Part shown: positions 30,153-39,754 of the stretch, piece by piece
Position numbering within the stretch: the stretch's first letter is position 1
Layout of the letters: the number at the start of each line of letters is the position of its first letter
From: Streptococcus hillyeri
GTDB lineage: Bacteria; Bacillota; Bacilli; Lactobacillales; Streptococcaceae
Reading direction: 5' to 3'
Assembly (NCBI RefSeq): GCF_003686955.1
Contig: NZ_RCVM01000006.1
Span: forward strand, 26,837-90,836
DNA length: 64,000 nucleotides
Position numbers and translations under genes: made by a program
The notes under the pieces: model-generated
The model's database searches: none
What the model was told of the DNA's origin: nothing
Seen by the model: only the letters and a program-made list of their open reading frames with translations

Positions 30153-31523
30153 ATGTTTAAAAAAATTCTTATTGCCAATCGTGGCGAGATTGCGGTGCGC
30201 ATTATCCGTGCAGCGCGTGAACTGGGAATTGCAACGGTTGCGATTTATTCAGAAGCTGACAAAGAAGCTCTTCATGTAGCTCTTGCTGATGAGGCTATCT
30301 GTGTCGGTCCTGCAAAATCCACAGATTCCTATCTTAATATGAACGCGGTGCTATCAGCAGCGATTGTGACAAAGGCGGAAGCGATTCACCCAGGATTTGG
30401 TTTTTTAAGTGAAAATTCAAAATTTGCAACCATGTGTGAAGAGATGAATATTAAATTCATAGGACCATCTGGAGCAGTCATGGATAAAATGGGCGATAAA
30501 ATCAACGCTCGTGCTGAAATGATAAAGGCAGAGGTCCCAGTAATCCCAGGTTCTGATGGAGAAGTTTTTACTGCTAAAGAAGCAATAGCTGTCGCAGACC
30601 AATTAGGTTATCCTGTAATGCTTAAAGCCTCAGCGGGTGGCGGTGGAAAAGGGATTCGAAAAGTGAACAGTCACGAAGAATTGGAGCCGGCATTTGAATC
30701 TGCCTCTCAAGAAGCCCAAGCTGCTTTTGGTAATGGCGCTATGTATATTGAGAAAGTGATTTATCCAGCACGTCATATCGAAGTGCAAATCTTGGGAGAT
30801 TCTTTTGGCAATATTGTCCACTTGGGAGAACGTGATTGTTCTTTACAACGAAATAATCAAAAAGTTCTAGAAGAGGCACCATCTGTTGCTATTGGGAAAA
30901 CTCTCAGACAATCTTTAGGTGAAGCAGCTGTTCGTGCTGCCCGTGCTGTGAATTATGAGAATGCAGGAACGATAGAATTTTTATTGGATGAACAGAGTGG
31001 AAATTTCTATTTTATGGAAATGAATACGCGTGTTCAGGTTGAACATCCCGTGACAGAGTTTGTGACTGGCGTTGATATTGTTAAGGAACAAATTCGTATT
31101 GCTGCCGGTCAACCGTTATCGTTTACTCAAGAAGAGGTTCAAATCACAGGGCATGCCATTGAATGTCGAATCAATGCTGAAAATCCAAAATTTAACTTTG
31201 CACCAAGTCCAGGGAAGATAAAGGAGCTTTACCTTCCATCAGGAGGTGTGGGATTGCGCGTGGATTCAGCTGTTTATAGTGGATATACGATACCGCCTTA
31301 CTATGATTCAATGATTGCTAAAGTCATTGTGCACGGTGAAAATCGTTTTGATGCCTTAATGAAAATGCAACGTGCCCTTTATGAGCTTGAAATTGAAGGT
31401 GTCGTCACCAATGTTGATTTCCAGCTAGATTTAATTTCAGATAAGCATGTTATTGCAGGTGATTATGACACGAGTTTCCTAATGGAAACATTTTTACCTG
31501 CCTATGCTAAAACAAAAGACTGA
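30153..31523 (+). CDS. accC: Biotin carboxylase subunit of acetyl-CoA carboxylase
   Basis: ATP-grasp enzyme of 456 residues that carboxylates the biotin on AccB. Visible: MFKKILIANRGEIAVRI start, HPGFGFLSEN (about 82), the ATP loop GGGGKGIRK (about 163-171) and the active-site region EMNTRVQVEHP (about 289-299). It lies 184 bases after fabZ and lacks an obvious ribosome site, unusual for this operon. Confidence 0.95.
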   Translation: MFKKILIANRGEIAVRIIRAARELGIATVAIYSEADKEALHVALADEAICVGPAKSTDSYLNMNAVLSAAIVTKAEAIHPGFGFLSENSKFATMCEEMNIKFIGPSGAVMDKMGDKINARAEMIKAEVPVIPGSDGEVFTAKEAIAVADQLGYPVMLKASAGGGGKGIRKVNSHEELEPAFESASQEAQAAFGNGAMYIEKVIYPARHIEVQILGDSFGNIVHLGERDCSLQRNNQKVLEEAPSVAIGKTLRQSLGEAAVRAARAVNYENAGTIEFLLDEQSGNFYFMEMNTRVQVEHPVTEFVTGVDIVKEQIRIAAGQPLSFTQEEVQITGHAIECRINAENPKFNFAPSPGKIKELYLPSGGVGLRVDSAVYSGYTIPPYYDSMIAKVIVHGENRFDALMKMQRALYELEIEGVVTNVDFQLDLISDKHVIAGDYDTSFLMETFLPAYAKTKD

Positions 31524-31530
31524 ATAGTGT

Positions 31531-31560
31531 AGAGCCTCAGTTTTATTTGGGGCTTTTATC
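31531..31560 (+). terminator. Possible weak terminator between accC and accD
   Basis: AGAGCCTCA can pair with TTGGGGCTTT around an AT loop and is followed by a few T's. Because accD needs the same transcript, it would have to be leaky. Confidence 0.35.
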
Positions 31561-31586
31561 AAAAAAATAAGAAAAAGAGGATAGTG

Positions 31587-32453
31587 ATGGGATTATTTGA
31601 TAGAAAAGAAAAATATATCCGAATCAATCCAAACAGGTCACTAAAAAAGACAGTTGAGCGTGAGGCACCAGAAGTTCCAGATGAACTCTTTGCCAAATGC
31701 CCAGCTTGTAAACATATGATTTACCAAAAGGATTTAGGGCCTGCTAAGATTTGTCCGACGTGCTGTTATAATTTTAGAATTTCAGCACAAGAACGCCTGA
31801 GTTTAACCGTTGACGAGGGGACCTTTGAGGAGTTATTTACAGGTCTTGAAACCAGTAATCCTCTTCATTTTCCTAAGTACCAAGAAAAGCTACAGGCGGC
31901 TAAAGAGGCGACAGGTCTCGATGAAGCTGTTTTAACGGGACTTGCTGAAATAGGTGGTTCAAAAATTGCTTTGGCGATTATGGATGCTAACTTTATTATG
32001 GGGTCTATGGGGACGGTTGTTGGAGAAAAGTTGACACTTCTTTTTGAATTAGCGACTGAAAAAAAATTACCAGTTGTTGTCTTTACAGCCTCTGGCGGTG
32101 CCCGTATGCAAGAAGGGATTATGTCCTTGATGCAGATGGCTAAAATTTCAGCAGCGGTTAAATGTCATTCCAATGCAGGGCTTTTTTACCTAACGATTTT
32201 AACGGATCCAACGACAGGTGGTGTTACAGCCTCTTTTGCTATGGAGGGTGATATTATCTTGGCAGAACCACAGGCTTTGATTGGTTTTGCTGGTCGTCGT
32301 GTGATTGAAACGACAGTACGTGAAGATTTGCCAGAGGATTTCCAAAAGGCAGAGTTTTTACAGGATCATGGTTTTGTCGACGCTATTGTCAATCGTTTGG
32401 AGTTGAAAGACACGATTGCCCAGTTAGTAGCTTTCCATGGAGGTGAAAAATGA
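31587..32453 (+). CDS. accD: Acetyl-CoA carboxylase carboxyltransferase subunit beta
   Basis: A 288-residue carboxyltransferase beta subunit. An N-terminal four-Cys zinc ribbon (CPAC...CPTC, about residues 33-55) precedes the crotonase-like domain with SGGARMQEG (about 170). I start at ATG 31587 with AAGAGGA upstream. Overlaps accA by ATGA. With AccA it transfers the carboxyl from biotin to acetyl-CoA. Confidence 0.95.
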   Translation: MGLFDRKEKYIRINPNRSLKKTVEREAPEVPDELFAKCPACKHMIYQKDLGPAKICPTCCYNFRISAQERLSLTVDEGTFEELFTGLETSNPLHFPKYQEKLQAAKEATGLDEAVLTGLAEIGGSKIALAIMDANFIMGSMGTVVGEKLTLLFELATEKKLPVVVFTASGGARMQEGIMSLMQMAKISAAVKCHSNAGLFYLTILTDPTTGGVTASFAMEGDIILAEPQALIGFAGRRVIETTVREDLPEDFQKAEFLQDHGFVDAIVNRLELKDTIAQLVAFHGGEK

Positions 32454-33220
32454 GTACAGTAGGACGCATTTTAAAAGAAGCTAGAAGTCAGACGCGTCTG
32501 ACCGCCTTAGACTACGCTAATCTTCTTCTGGACGATGTGATGGAATTACATGGCGATCGACAATTTTCGGACGATGGAGCAATTGTGGGTGGCATTGGTC
32601 GCTTAGCTGGTCAACCAATTACCTTTGTTGGAATCCAAAAGGGTAAGAATCTCCAAGAAAACCTCAAGTGTAATTTTGGGCAACCCCATCCAGAAGGGTA
32701 TCGTAAAGCATTGCGCTTGATGAAACAGGCTGAAAAATTTGGACGGCCGATTTTGACCTTGATTAACACGCCAGGGGCTTACCCAGGTGTTGGAGCTGAG
32801 GAGCGTGGACAAGGTGAGGCAATTGCTCGTAATCTCATGGAAATGAGTGACCTGAAAGTCCCCATCATTGCTGTTATTATTGGTGAAGGTGGTTCTGGAG
32901 GTGCCCTTGCCTTAGCAGTAGCAGACAGGGTTTGGATGTTGGAAAATACGGTTTATTCCATTTTGAGTCCAGAAGGCTTTGCGTCAATCCTGTGGAAAGA
33001 CGGTAGCCGTGCTTCAGAAGCGGCAGATCTGATGAAGATTACTGCGGGTGAACTTTTAAACATGAAGGTTGTGGATAAGGTTATTGCTGAACGAGGTTAC
33101 TTTTCAAGTGAAATCGTTGAAGACTTGAAGCAACATTTGATGACAACATTTGATGAACTTGCCCAACTAGACACAGAAACCCTACTTCAAGAACGTTATC
33201 AAAGGTTTAGAAAATATTGA
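32450..33220 (+). CDS. accA: Acetyl-CoA carboxylase carboxyltransferase subunit alpha
   Basis: A 256-residue alpha subunit, shorter than the E. coli protein (319) as usual for streptococci. [25 protein letters not shown] and [17 protein letters not shown] are the oxyanion and acyl-binding segments. Last gene of the cluster; an intrinsic terminator overlaps its end. Confidence 0.95.
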   Translation: MSTVGRILKEARSQTRLTALDYANLLLDDVMELHGDRQFSDDGAIVGGIGRLAGQPITFVGIQKGKNLQENLKCNFGQPHPEGYRKALRLMKQAEKFGRPILTLINTPGAYPGVGAEERGQGEAIARNLMEMSDLKVPIIAVIIGEGGSGGALALAVADRVWMLENTVYSILSPEGFASILWKDGSRASEAADLMKITAGELLNMKVVDKVIAERGYFSSEIVEDLKQHLMTTFDELAQLDTETLLQERYQRFRKY

Positions 33221-33246
33221 GATTGGAACTATCCAATCTTTTTATT
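33221..33246 (+). terminator. Terminator of the fab-acc cluster
   Basis: GATTGGA pairs with TCCAATC around ACTA and is followed by TTTTTATT. Confidence 0.85.
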
Positions 33247-33282
33247 GACACTTTTTTCTCTGAAAAACAAGGCTATTTTTGA

Positions 33283-33288
33283 TATAAT
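33283..33288 (+). promoter_or_regulatory. -10 box of the SNF2 helicase gene
   Basis: TATAAT 28 bases upstream of the start codon; no good -35 at the expected distance. Confidence 0.45.
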
Positions 33289-33315
33289 TAAGGGATAATG
33301 TAAAGGCGGTATGAT

Positions 33316-36300
33316 ATGGCAAAATTAATTCCTGGACGGGTCAGAAATGCTGGGATTTCTCTTTATGAGGAAGGGAAAGTGTCTTTTCTGTCGGAAAATG
33401 ACAGTCGTTTGACCTTGCAAGTCGATAAGGAGCAGTTGACCTATGCAGAAGATGATAGTCTGATTACGTGTACCTGTCATTTCTTTACAGGGAAGGGCTA
33501 CTGTGAACATCTAGCAGCGGCAGAAGCTTTTTTTAAGCATGATGCTGAGGGTAAGGATTTAGCGGCGCAGTTTTTGTCAAAAGAAAAAGAGAGAGAAACT
33601 AAAACGGTCGAGACATCTTTTGGTTCCTTATTTTTAGATGGACTTGTGATGAATGAAGACGATAGGGTGAAATATCGTTTATCTGCTGAAGGAGAGGAAG
33701 CTTTTTACACAAAAGAAATTCATTGGACATTGAGACTTAATCGCTTGCCTGATGAGCGTGCCTATGTGATTCGAGATATTGCAAGTTTTTTACAGTCTGT
33801 CGCAAAGGAGACCTCTTATCAGATAGGCAAAGGCTATTTCGAGCCACTTTCGTACATCCAGTTTGATGAAGCTAGTCAGAAAGTGATTGATTTTTTGTGG
33901 CGATTGATGCCTGATGAGAATCGTTTAGGGCTTGAAAGATTATTTCCTAGTCAGGGGCGCTACTTGAATCTACCAGCAGGCTTTTTTGAAGATGGGGTGG
34001 AATTGCTACAAGATTTGTATGACTTCTCTGTAGTGTTAAAAGGCGTTCATTTTAATCATGTCTCTTTTGATGAGTTGTCGGAAGCTAGTGAGCTATATCA
34101 GTTTGAGGTTTTGGTTCACAGACAATCTTTGGAGCTGGTTGTGGCAGAAAAGCAGGCGCAGGTTGTTTTTCATTTTGCCTATCTTTACTATGGTGGTGTT
34201 TTTTATCGGTTGACGAAGCGCCAGCAGAAATTGGCACAGGCACTAACGAGTTTGCCTATAGGAGCTGATTTAAGAAAACATTTGCACTTTAATCTTGATG
34301 ATCAAGCAAAGTTAGCCGCAAGCCTTCTAGACTTTAAAACATTGGGCGTTGTCAAGGCGCCTAAATCGTTTGAAATACGAGATTTTGAGGTTCTTTTTTC
34401 TGTAGAAATGGCAGAGCAAAATCAGGTTTCCTTACAGATGACATTTGATTATGGCACTGTGAAGGTTTCTAACCGTGAGGACCTCAATCAACTTCCCTTT
34501 ACCAGTCATTTTAAAAAAGAAGAAAAAATTATTCGAGTACTCCGAGAAGAGGGATTCCCGTTAGGATTTTTAAGTCAAAAAACGATTGACACTCCTGAAT
34601 CCCTATATCATTTCTTTAATCAAACCCTGCCACGCTTAGAGAAATTAGGACAGGTAACCGTATCAGAGGGGTTGGCTGAGAAAGGTTTTTCCAAAGCTCC
34701 TGAAATAACCGTTGATAGCCAAGGGGGGCTGTTAGATATTTCTTTTGATTTTTCAGAAATTGATGCTGGTGATGTTGATGATGCCTTGCAGGCACTGATG
34801 ACTCAAGCTCCTTACTTTGTTGGTAAGACAGGAAAATTACTGATTTTTGATGATGAAACCAAGCGCATTAGTCAAGTGTTGCAGCGGTTACGCCATAAAA
34901 ACTTGGATAATGGGCATATTCAGCTCAACCAAGCCGCAGCTTTTCAGGTAATGGATGTTTTTAAGGATAATAAAGATATTTCCTTTACAAAAAGTTTTGA
35001 AGCGCTAGCTTTTGACTTAAGACATCCCGAAACGTTTGCACTTCCTAAAATTAGTGTAAATGTTCAAATGAGAGACTATCAGCAACTAGGTGTGAAATGG
35101 TTATCAATGCTTGCTCACTATGGATTTGGTGGCGTTTTAGCTGATGATATGGGGCTAGGAAAGACGCTTCAGACAATCGCCTTTTTGTCTGCTCACCTTT
35201 CAGAGGGAGATAAGGTCTTGATTTTAGCACCTTCTAGTTTGATTTATAACTGGAAAGATGAATTTTCTAAATTTACTCCTCATTTGGATGTGGCGGTTGC
35301 CTATGGACCTAAGCACCAACGTGATGTGACGATTTCAGAAGGGCACCAGATTACGGTAACGAGCTATGCTTCGTTCCGTCAGGATTTTTCTGAATACAAT
35401 AAAACGACATATGATTGCCTCATCCTAGACGAGGCGCAGGTCATGAAAAATAGCCAGACCAAGATTGCGCAACATCTGAGAGAATTTGAGGTGAAGCACT
35501 GCTTTGCCTTGTCTGGGACACCTATTGAAAATCATCTTTTGGAAATCTGGTCAATTTTTCAAATTGTGTTACCAGGCTTTTTACCAAGCAAAAAAGAGTT
35601 TTTGAAGTTATCTGCCAAAGATATTGCGCGTTATATTAAGCCTTTTATCCTTAGAAGGCGCAAGGAAGATGTCTTGCCAGAATTGCCAGATTTGATTGAG
35701 ATGACTTATCCAAATGAGTTAACAGAAGAACAAAAGGCAGTCTACCTTGCTCAATTAAGGCAAATGCAAGACTCTGTCCGTGGGGCAACAGATGATCAAA
35801 TCAATGGTCGTAAAATGGAGATCCTCTCAGGCATTACAAGGCTCCGCCAAATTTGTGATACACCAAAACTCTTTATGGATTATGCAGGTGATAGCGGGAA
35901 GCTTGAAAGTCTGCGCCAGCTTTTGTCCCAAATCAAAGAAAATGGCAGACGTGCGCTTATCTTCTCCCAATTTAGAGAGATGTTAGATTTGGTGGAGATG
36001 GAATTAAGCGCTTTGGAGCTGACGGCTTATAAGCTGACGGGGTCAACTCCAGCCAAAGAGCGTCAAGAGATGACTAGAGCCTTTAACAAAGGGGCCAAGG
36101 ACGTTTTTCTGATTTCTCTAAAAGCAGGTGGAGTAGGGCTTAATTTAACGGGTGCTGATACGGTGATTTTGATTGACCTGTGGTGGAATCCTGCAGTAGA
36201 AATGCAGGCGATCAGCCGTGCTCATCGTCTTGGACAAAAAGAGAATGTTGAAGTTTATCGCCTGATTACCAAGGGAACCATTGAGGAAAAAATTCTGGAA

Positions 36301-36408
36301 TTGCAGGAAAATAAGAAGAACCTAGTGACCACGGTTCTTGACGGCAATGAAAGTCGCAGTAGCTTAAGTGTTGATGACATCAAAGAAATTTTGGGCATCA
36401 GCCATTAG
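33316..36408 (+). CDS. SNF2-family ATP-dependent helicase with SWIM zinc finger
   Basis: A 1030-residue SWI2/SNF2 translocase. An N-terminal SWIM finger is visible (CTCHFF...GYCEH, about residues 55-68), followed by a long middle region typical of bacterial SNF2 proteins. The ATPase core starts near 590: Walker A DDMGLGKT, motif II LDEAQ (variant DEAQ), motif III GTPIENH, and the C-terminal half with GGVGLNLTGADTVI and AISRAHRLGQ. Such proteins move along DNA and disturb bound proteins such as RNA polymerase; the cellular role in streptococci is not settled. The same gene precedes murC in S. pneumoniae. Confidence 0.92.
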   Translation: MAKLIPGRVRNAGISLYEEGKVSFLSENDSRLTLQVDKEQLTYAEDDSLITCTCHFFTGKGYCEHLAAAEAFFKHDAEGKDLAAQFLSKEKERETKTVETSFGSLFLDGLVMNEDDRVKYRLSAEGEEAFYTKEIHWTLRLNRLPDERAYVIRDIASFLQSVAKETSYQIGKGYFEPLSYIQFDEASQKVIDFLWRLMPDENRLGLERLFPSQGRYLNLPAGFFEDGVELLQDLYDFSVVLKGVHFNHVSFDELSEASELYQFEVLVHRQSLELVVAEKQAQVVFHFAYLYYGGVFYRLTKRQQKLAQALTSLPIGADLRKHLHFNLDDQAKLAASLLDFKTLGVVKAPKSFEIRDFEVLFSVEMAEQNQVSLQMTFDYGTVKVSNREDLNQLPFTSHFKKEEKIIRVLREEGFPLGFLSQKTIDTPESLYHFFNQTLPRLEKLGQVTVSEGLAEKGFSKAPEITVDSQGGLLDISFDFSEIDAGDVDDALQALMTQAPYFVGKTGKLLIFDDETKRISQVLQRLRHKNLDNGHIQLNQAAAFQVMDVFKDNKDISFTKSFEALAFDLRHPETFALPKISVNVQMRDYQQLGVKWLSMLAHYGFGGVLADDMGLGKTLQTIAFLSAHLSEGDKVLILAPSSLIYNWKDEFSKFTPHLDVAVAYGPKHQRDVTISEGHQITVTSYASFRQDFSEYNKTTYDCLILDEAQVMKNSQTKIAQHLREFEVKHCFALSGTPIENHLLEIWSIFQIVLPGFLPSKKEFLKLSAKDIARYIKPFILRRRKEDVLPELPDLIEMTYPNELTEEQKAVYLAQLRQMQDSVRGATDDQINGRKMEILSGITRLRQICDTPKLFMDYAGDSGKLESLRQLLSQIKENGRRALIFSQFREMLDLVEMELSALELTAYKLTGSTPAKERQEMTRAFNKGAKDVFLISLKAGGVGLNLTGADTVILIDLWWNPAVEMQAISRAHRLGQKENVEVYRLITKGTIEEKILELQENKKNLVTTVLDGNESRSSLSVDDIKEILGISH

Positions 36409-36430
36409 GCGAAAGAAGTGAGAAAAAGAG

Positions 36431-36610
36431 AGTGGGACAGAAGTCATGATTTCGAAGAAATTGACTTCGTCGTCCCACCTCCGCACAGTTGATTAGGATG
36501 GCCGCTAACGATTGCGTAGCAAGGGTTTAGGACCTCCAATCAACCACTGCGTCAATCTGTTATTACCATTAAAAATAGAAGGTTGAGATATTTATGTCCC
36601 AACCTCTTTT
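36431..36610 (+). repeat. Module X repeat lacking the inner palindromes
   Basis: Begins with a hairpin GTGGGAC (36432-36438) / GTCCCAC (36472-36478) with inner AAGTCA/TTGACTT, then GGATGGCCGCTAACGATTGCG, ACCTCCAATCAACCACTGCG, and ends AGGTTG...CAACCT plus CTTTT, which works as a terminator for the SNF2 gene. The two inner hairpins present at 20.3 and 45.2 kb are absent. Confidence 0.8.
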
Positions 36611-36717
36611 GTGTTTCAGGATAGACCAACTTGTCTCAAAGTAAGTTCTATCTAATATTCTGTCACACCTAGAACTTCTTTGAGATTTAACCTCAGAAAG
36701 AAGCAAAAAAGTAATTT

Positions 36718-36746
36718 TTGATAAAATATGAATTTTAGTTTATAAT
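36718..36746 (+). promoter_or_regulatory. Promoter partly made of repeat tail
   Basis: TTGATA (36718-36723), 17-base spacer, TATAAT (36741-36746). The -35 lies in the repeat tail GTAATTTTTGAT. Confidence 0.65.
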
Positions 36747-36814
36747 AGGAATGCTACTATCGAGTTTTAGGGGAACTGATGATAGTAAGTGTCCAGATGT
36801 AGAAAGGTGAGCCT

Positions 36815-37420
36815 GTGGATAATTCTGTGAAACGATTTCCTTTAGTGGCTGATGACGAACCTGTTGTCGGCCCATTGAGGCAGATGGCCTTGTATAATGA
36901 TGAGGATTTAATCACTAACATTCATGGTGATTATCAAGACAAAGATTACTATGATGTGACGAGAGACTTTCATGTTGTCAAGGATGTGGCTGACGTTCAG
37001 CAAGTCGCACCTGACCGCGCAGCCACAATTGAGGCTGGTAAGTCTTATGCCACACAGGCTCGTCAAGAAGCTAAGCGTGATGTCAAACAGAAGCGTCAAG
37101 CTTTTCTTGCCAAGGAAACTAAAAAAATGGCTAAGCCGACCTTTGGAAAAGAGGTCAAGCAAGCTCCAACGGTCAAACTGGTACATGTTAAAGAAGAATT
37201 GACAGGTCTGGCGCGTGCAGCACGAAAGTTGCATCAGGAACAGTACATTTTAGCGGAGATACCACGGACTTATGTCCCAGGTCAGACAACTGATGTCTCC
37301 CAAAAACCTAAAAATTCTTACGATTTTTTAAAGAAAAGTCAAATCTACAATTACGAAGAAAACCAAAATCGAAAAGAATATCAAGTGGCTCAGGAACTGA
37401 ACCTTAGTCGCTTTGATTAA
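36815..37420 (+). CDS. Conserved streptococcal protein of unknown function
   Basis: A soluble 201-residue protein, rich in Lys, Gln and Asp, without signal peptide or membrane span. Starts at GTG 36815, with AAAGGTGAG upstream. A central Lys/Arg/Gln-rich stretch (about 75-130) looks helical. No domain recognised. A gene of this kind sits between the SNF2 helicase and murC in S. pneumoniae too, so it is part of a conserved block, perhaps with a cell-wall or envelope-linked job (inference from position only). Confidence 0.75.
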   Translation: MDNSVKRFPLVADDEPVVGPLRQMALYNDEDLITNIHGDYQDKDYYDVTRDFHVVKDVADVQQVAPDRAATIEAGKSYATQARQEAKRDVKQKRQAFLAKETKKMAKPTFGKEVKQAPTVKLVHVKEELTGLARAARKLHQEQYILAEIPRTYVPGQTTDVSQKPKNSYDFLKKSQIYNYEENQNRKEYQVAQELNLSRFD

Positions 37421-37458
37421 GTAATGACAATTTGTAAACGACTATAGAAAGGACTGTT

Positions 37459-37509
37459 CAACTGATATCAGTTGGGCATAGGACGACTTTCCTGCGGGCA
37501 AAATCGTCT
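37459..37509 (+). promoter_or_regulatory. Two hairpins in the murC leader
   Basis: A perfect 16-base palindrome CAACTGATATCAGTTG (37459-37474), then GACGACTTT (37482-37490) pairing with AAATCGTC (37501-37508) with one bulge. Neither has a T-run, so they are more likely operator or leader structures than terminators. Confidence 0.5.
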
Positions 37510-37528
37510 GTTAGTGTGTTAAAACGTG

Positions 37529-38860
37529 ATGACAAAAACCTATCATTTTATTGGCATTAAGGGCTCAGGTATGAGTGCTCTTGCGCTGATGCTTCATCAA
37601 ATGGGGCATAGGGTGCAAGGTTCGGATGTTGAAAAATATTACTTTACCCAACGAGAACTAGAGCAAGCAGGTATTCCTATTTTGCCATTCTCAGCAGATA
37701 ACATCACAGAAGATGTTGAATTGATTGCTGGAAATGCTTTTAAAGAAGGAAAAAATATCGAAGTTGATACGGCTGTAGCCAAAGGACTTCCTTATAAACG
37801 TTACCATGAGTTTCTTGGTGAATTTATGCGTCAATTTACCAGCATGGGTGTGGCTGGTGCGCATGGTAAAACCTCAACGACAGGTCTATTATCACATGTC
37901 TTGAAAAATATTACAGATACTTCTTATCTTATCGGAGATGGAACAGGACGTGGTTCAGAAAAAGCGCAATACTTTGTTTTTGAATCAGATGAATATGAGC
38001 GCCACTTCATGCCTTATCATCCAGAGTATTCAATTATCACCAACATTGATTTTGACCACCCAGATTATTTTACTAGCATTGATGATGTTTTCAACGCCTT
38101 TGATGATTATGCTAAGCAAGTGACTAAGGGACTTTTCATTTACGGAGAGGACACTTACTTGCGCCAAATCACCTCAGATGCTCCAATTTATTATTATGGT
38201 TTTGAGGAAAATAATGATTTTACAGCCTATGATTTAGTACGTACGACAACAGGTTCGGATTTCAAAGTTAAGCACGGAGATACAGAATTAGGAACTTTCC
38301 ATGTTCCAGCATTCGGTAAGCACAACATTCTTAATGCTACGGCAGTGATTGCTAACCTCTATACTGCTGGATTTGATATGGAGCTTGTGGCTGAGCATTT
38401 AAAAACTTTTTCTGGTGTGAAACGTCGCTTTACGGAAAAAATTGTAAATAACCAAGTGATTATTGATGACTTTGCTCATCATCCAACGGAAATTATTGCC
38501 ACTCTTGATGCGGCGCGTCAAAAATACCCATCTAAGGAAATTGTAGCGATTTTCCAACCGCATACTTTCACACGCACGATTGCGCTCTTAGATGAATTTG
38601 CTAGTGCCTTGAATGAGGCTGACGCTGTCTACTTAGCTCAAATCTACGGCTCAGCGCGTGAAGTGGATAATGGCGATGTCAAAGTGGAAGATTTAGCGGC
38701 TAAAATTAACAAACCGTCTGCAGTGGTAACTGTTGAAAATGTCTCTCCGCTTCTCAATCATGACAATGCTGTTTATGTCTTCATGGGAGCAGGGGATATC
38801 CAACTCTACGAACGTTCGTTTGAAGAACTCTTGTCTAATTTGAGTAAAAATAACCAATAG
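37529..38860 (+). CDS. murC: UDP-N-acetylmuramate--L-alanine ligase
   Basis: Adds L-Ala to UDP-MurNAc, the first amino acid of the peptidoglycan stem. The 443-residue ligase has the N-terminal [17 protein letters not shown]-binding loop, the ATP loop [11 protein letters not shown] (about residues 110-120), and the FDHPDYF and [10 protein letters not shown] segments. I start at ATG 37529; the GTG one codon earlier adds only one residue. No clear ribosome site is visible, and two hairpins lie just upstream. Confidence 0.95.
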   Translation: MTKTYHFIGIKGSGMSALALMLHQMGHRVQGSDVEKYYFTQRELEQAGIPILPFSADNITEDVELIAGNAFKEGKNIEVDTAVAKGLPYKRYHEFLGEFMRQFTSMGVAGAHGKTSTTGLLSHVLKNITDTSYLIGDGTGRGSEKAQYFVFESDEYERHFMPYHPEYSIITNIDFDHPDYFTSIDDVFNAFDDYAKQVTKGLFIYGEDTYLRQITSDAPIYYYGFEENNDFTAYDLVRTTTGSDFKVKHGDTELGTFHVPAFGKHNILNATAVIANLYTAGFDMELVAEHLKTFSGVKRRFTEKIVNNQVIIDDFAHHPTEIIATLDAARQKYPSKEIVAIFQPHTFTRTIALLDEFASALNEADAVYLAQIYGSAREVDNGDVKVEDLAAKINKPSAVVTVENVSPLLNHDNAVYVFMGAGDIQLYERSFEELLSNLSKNNQ

Positions 38861-39146
38861 ATAGCCGTTGTCAGTTGACGCTAAAGTTAAAAATGAAAAT
38901 TCAGCTGAAGGAATCGTTTTGACTGCTTTTGGCGTTTTTCTGAGAAGGGGTTTGATGATTTAAAACGTGGCTATCACAAAGGTCGAGACTGCCATTGACA
39001 GGGTCACAGCTCTAATCATATGGCAACAATTAGGAAGAAGGGGCGGAACAAGGTTCCAGCCTTTTCCTATTAGGAGAAAGGAAAGTCCTATCGGAGAATA
39101 AGAGGCCTCTGAAAGTAACCTCTTTTGCTTCAATGATAGGAATAGG
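38861..39146 (+). other. Spacer after murC
   Basis: Has a loose terminator-like pairing (CGCTAAAG near 38880 with CTTTTGGCGTTTTT near 38926-38940) and a GGAACAAGGTTCC hairpin near 39044. No gene seen. Confidence 0.4.
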
Positions 39147-39659
39147 ATGTCATTCGTGCTAATTAGGTATGTTACGATGGAAGACTGGGAGGCGATTTGT
39201 CAGATAGAGGCGGAGAATTTTTCCCAGCAAGAAGCCTCACCGCCAGAGGATTTGCAAAAGCGTATTGAGTACCTTAGGGATACGTTTTTGGTGGCTGAAA
39301 TTGATGGGAATATCGCAGGATACATTGTCGGTCCAGCGGTCTGTCAACGTTATTTAAGTGATGATTTGTTTCATGAGGTTAGAAAAAATGCAGAGCAGGG
39401 TGGGTTTATTGTTTTAACCAGCTTATCAATTGCAAAAGCATTTCAGGGGCAAGGCGTTGGGACTGCTCTGCTTGCTGCCTTAAAAGACCTAGCCGTTTCT
39501 CAAAACCGTCAGGGGATAAGCTTAACATGTCATGATTACCTCATCACCTACTATGAAGCCAATGGCTTTTGTGATGAGGGTGAGTCAGAATCAAGGCATG
39601 GCGGAGCTTTTTGGTATAATTTGGTCTGGGAAAACCCTTATTTGGATAAAAAACTTTGA
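39147..39659 (+). CDS. GNAT-family N-acetyltransferase
   Basis: A 170-residue GCN5-related acetyltransferase. The acetyl-CoA loop is IAKAFQGQGVGTALLAAL (about 97-114: Q-x-x-G-x-G/A pattern). VTMEDWEAICQIEAENF is the usual first helix. Substrate unknown; in pneumococcus a related gene also lies between murC and mltG. The ATG 39147 follows GATAGGAATAGG, a fair ribosome site. Confidence 0.88.
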   Translation: MSFVLIRYVTMEDWEAICQIEAENFSQQEASPPEDLQKRIEYLRDTFLVAEIDGNIAGYIVGPAVCQRYLSDDLFHEVRKNAEQGGFIVLTSLSIAKAFQGQGVGTALLAALKDLAVSQNRQGISLTCHDYLITYYEANGFCDEGESESRHGGAFWYNLVWENPYLDKKL

Positions 39660-39696
39660 AAATCGGACAAGAAATGCTGAGATACGCCCTAAACAG

Positions 39697-39747
39697 TTGA
39701 TTCTAAGCGCTTTTTAGGATATAATGGCGATTGATAATATTAGGAGG
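39697..39747 (+). promoter_or_regulatory. mltG promoter and ribosome site
   Basis: TTGATT (39697-39702), 17-base spacer, TATAAT (39720-39725). AGGAGG (39742-39747) decides the TTG start at 39755. Confidence 0.75.
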
Positions 39748-39754
39748 ACGAAGC

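Larger units (their letters stand above)
36409..36814 (+). other. Intergenic region with repeat and promoter
   Basis: Contains a module X copy (36431-36610), an unassigned stretch, a repeat tail (about 36690-36725) and the promoter of the next gene. No gene seen. Confidence 0.6.
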
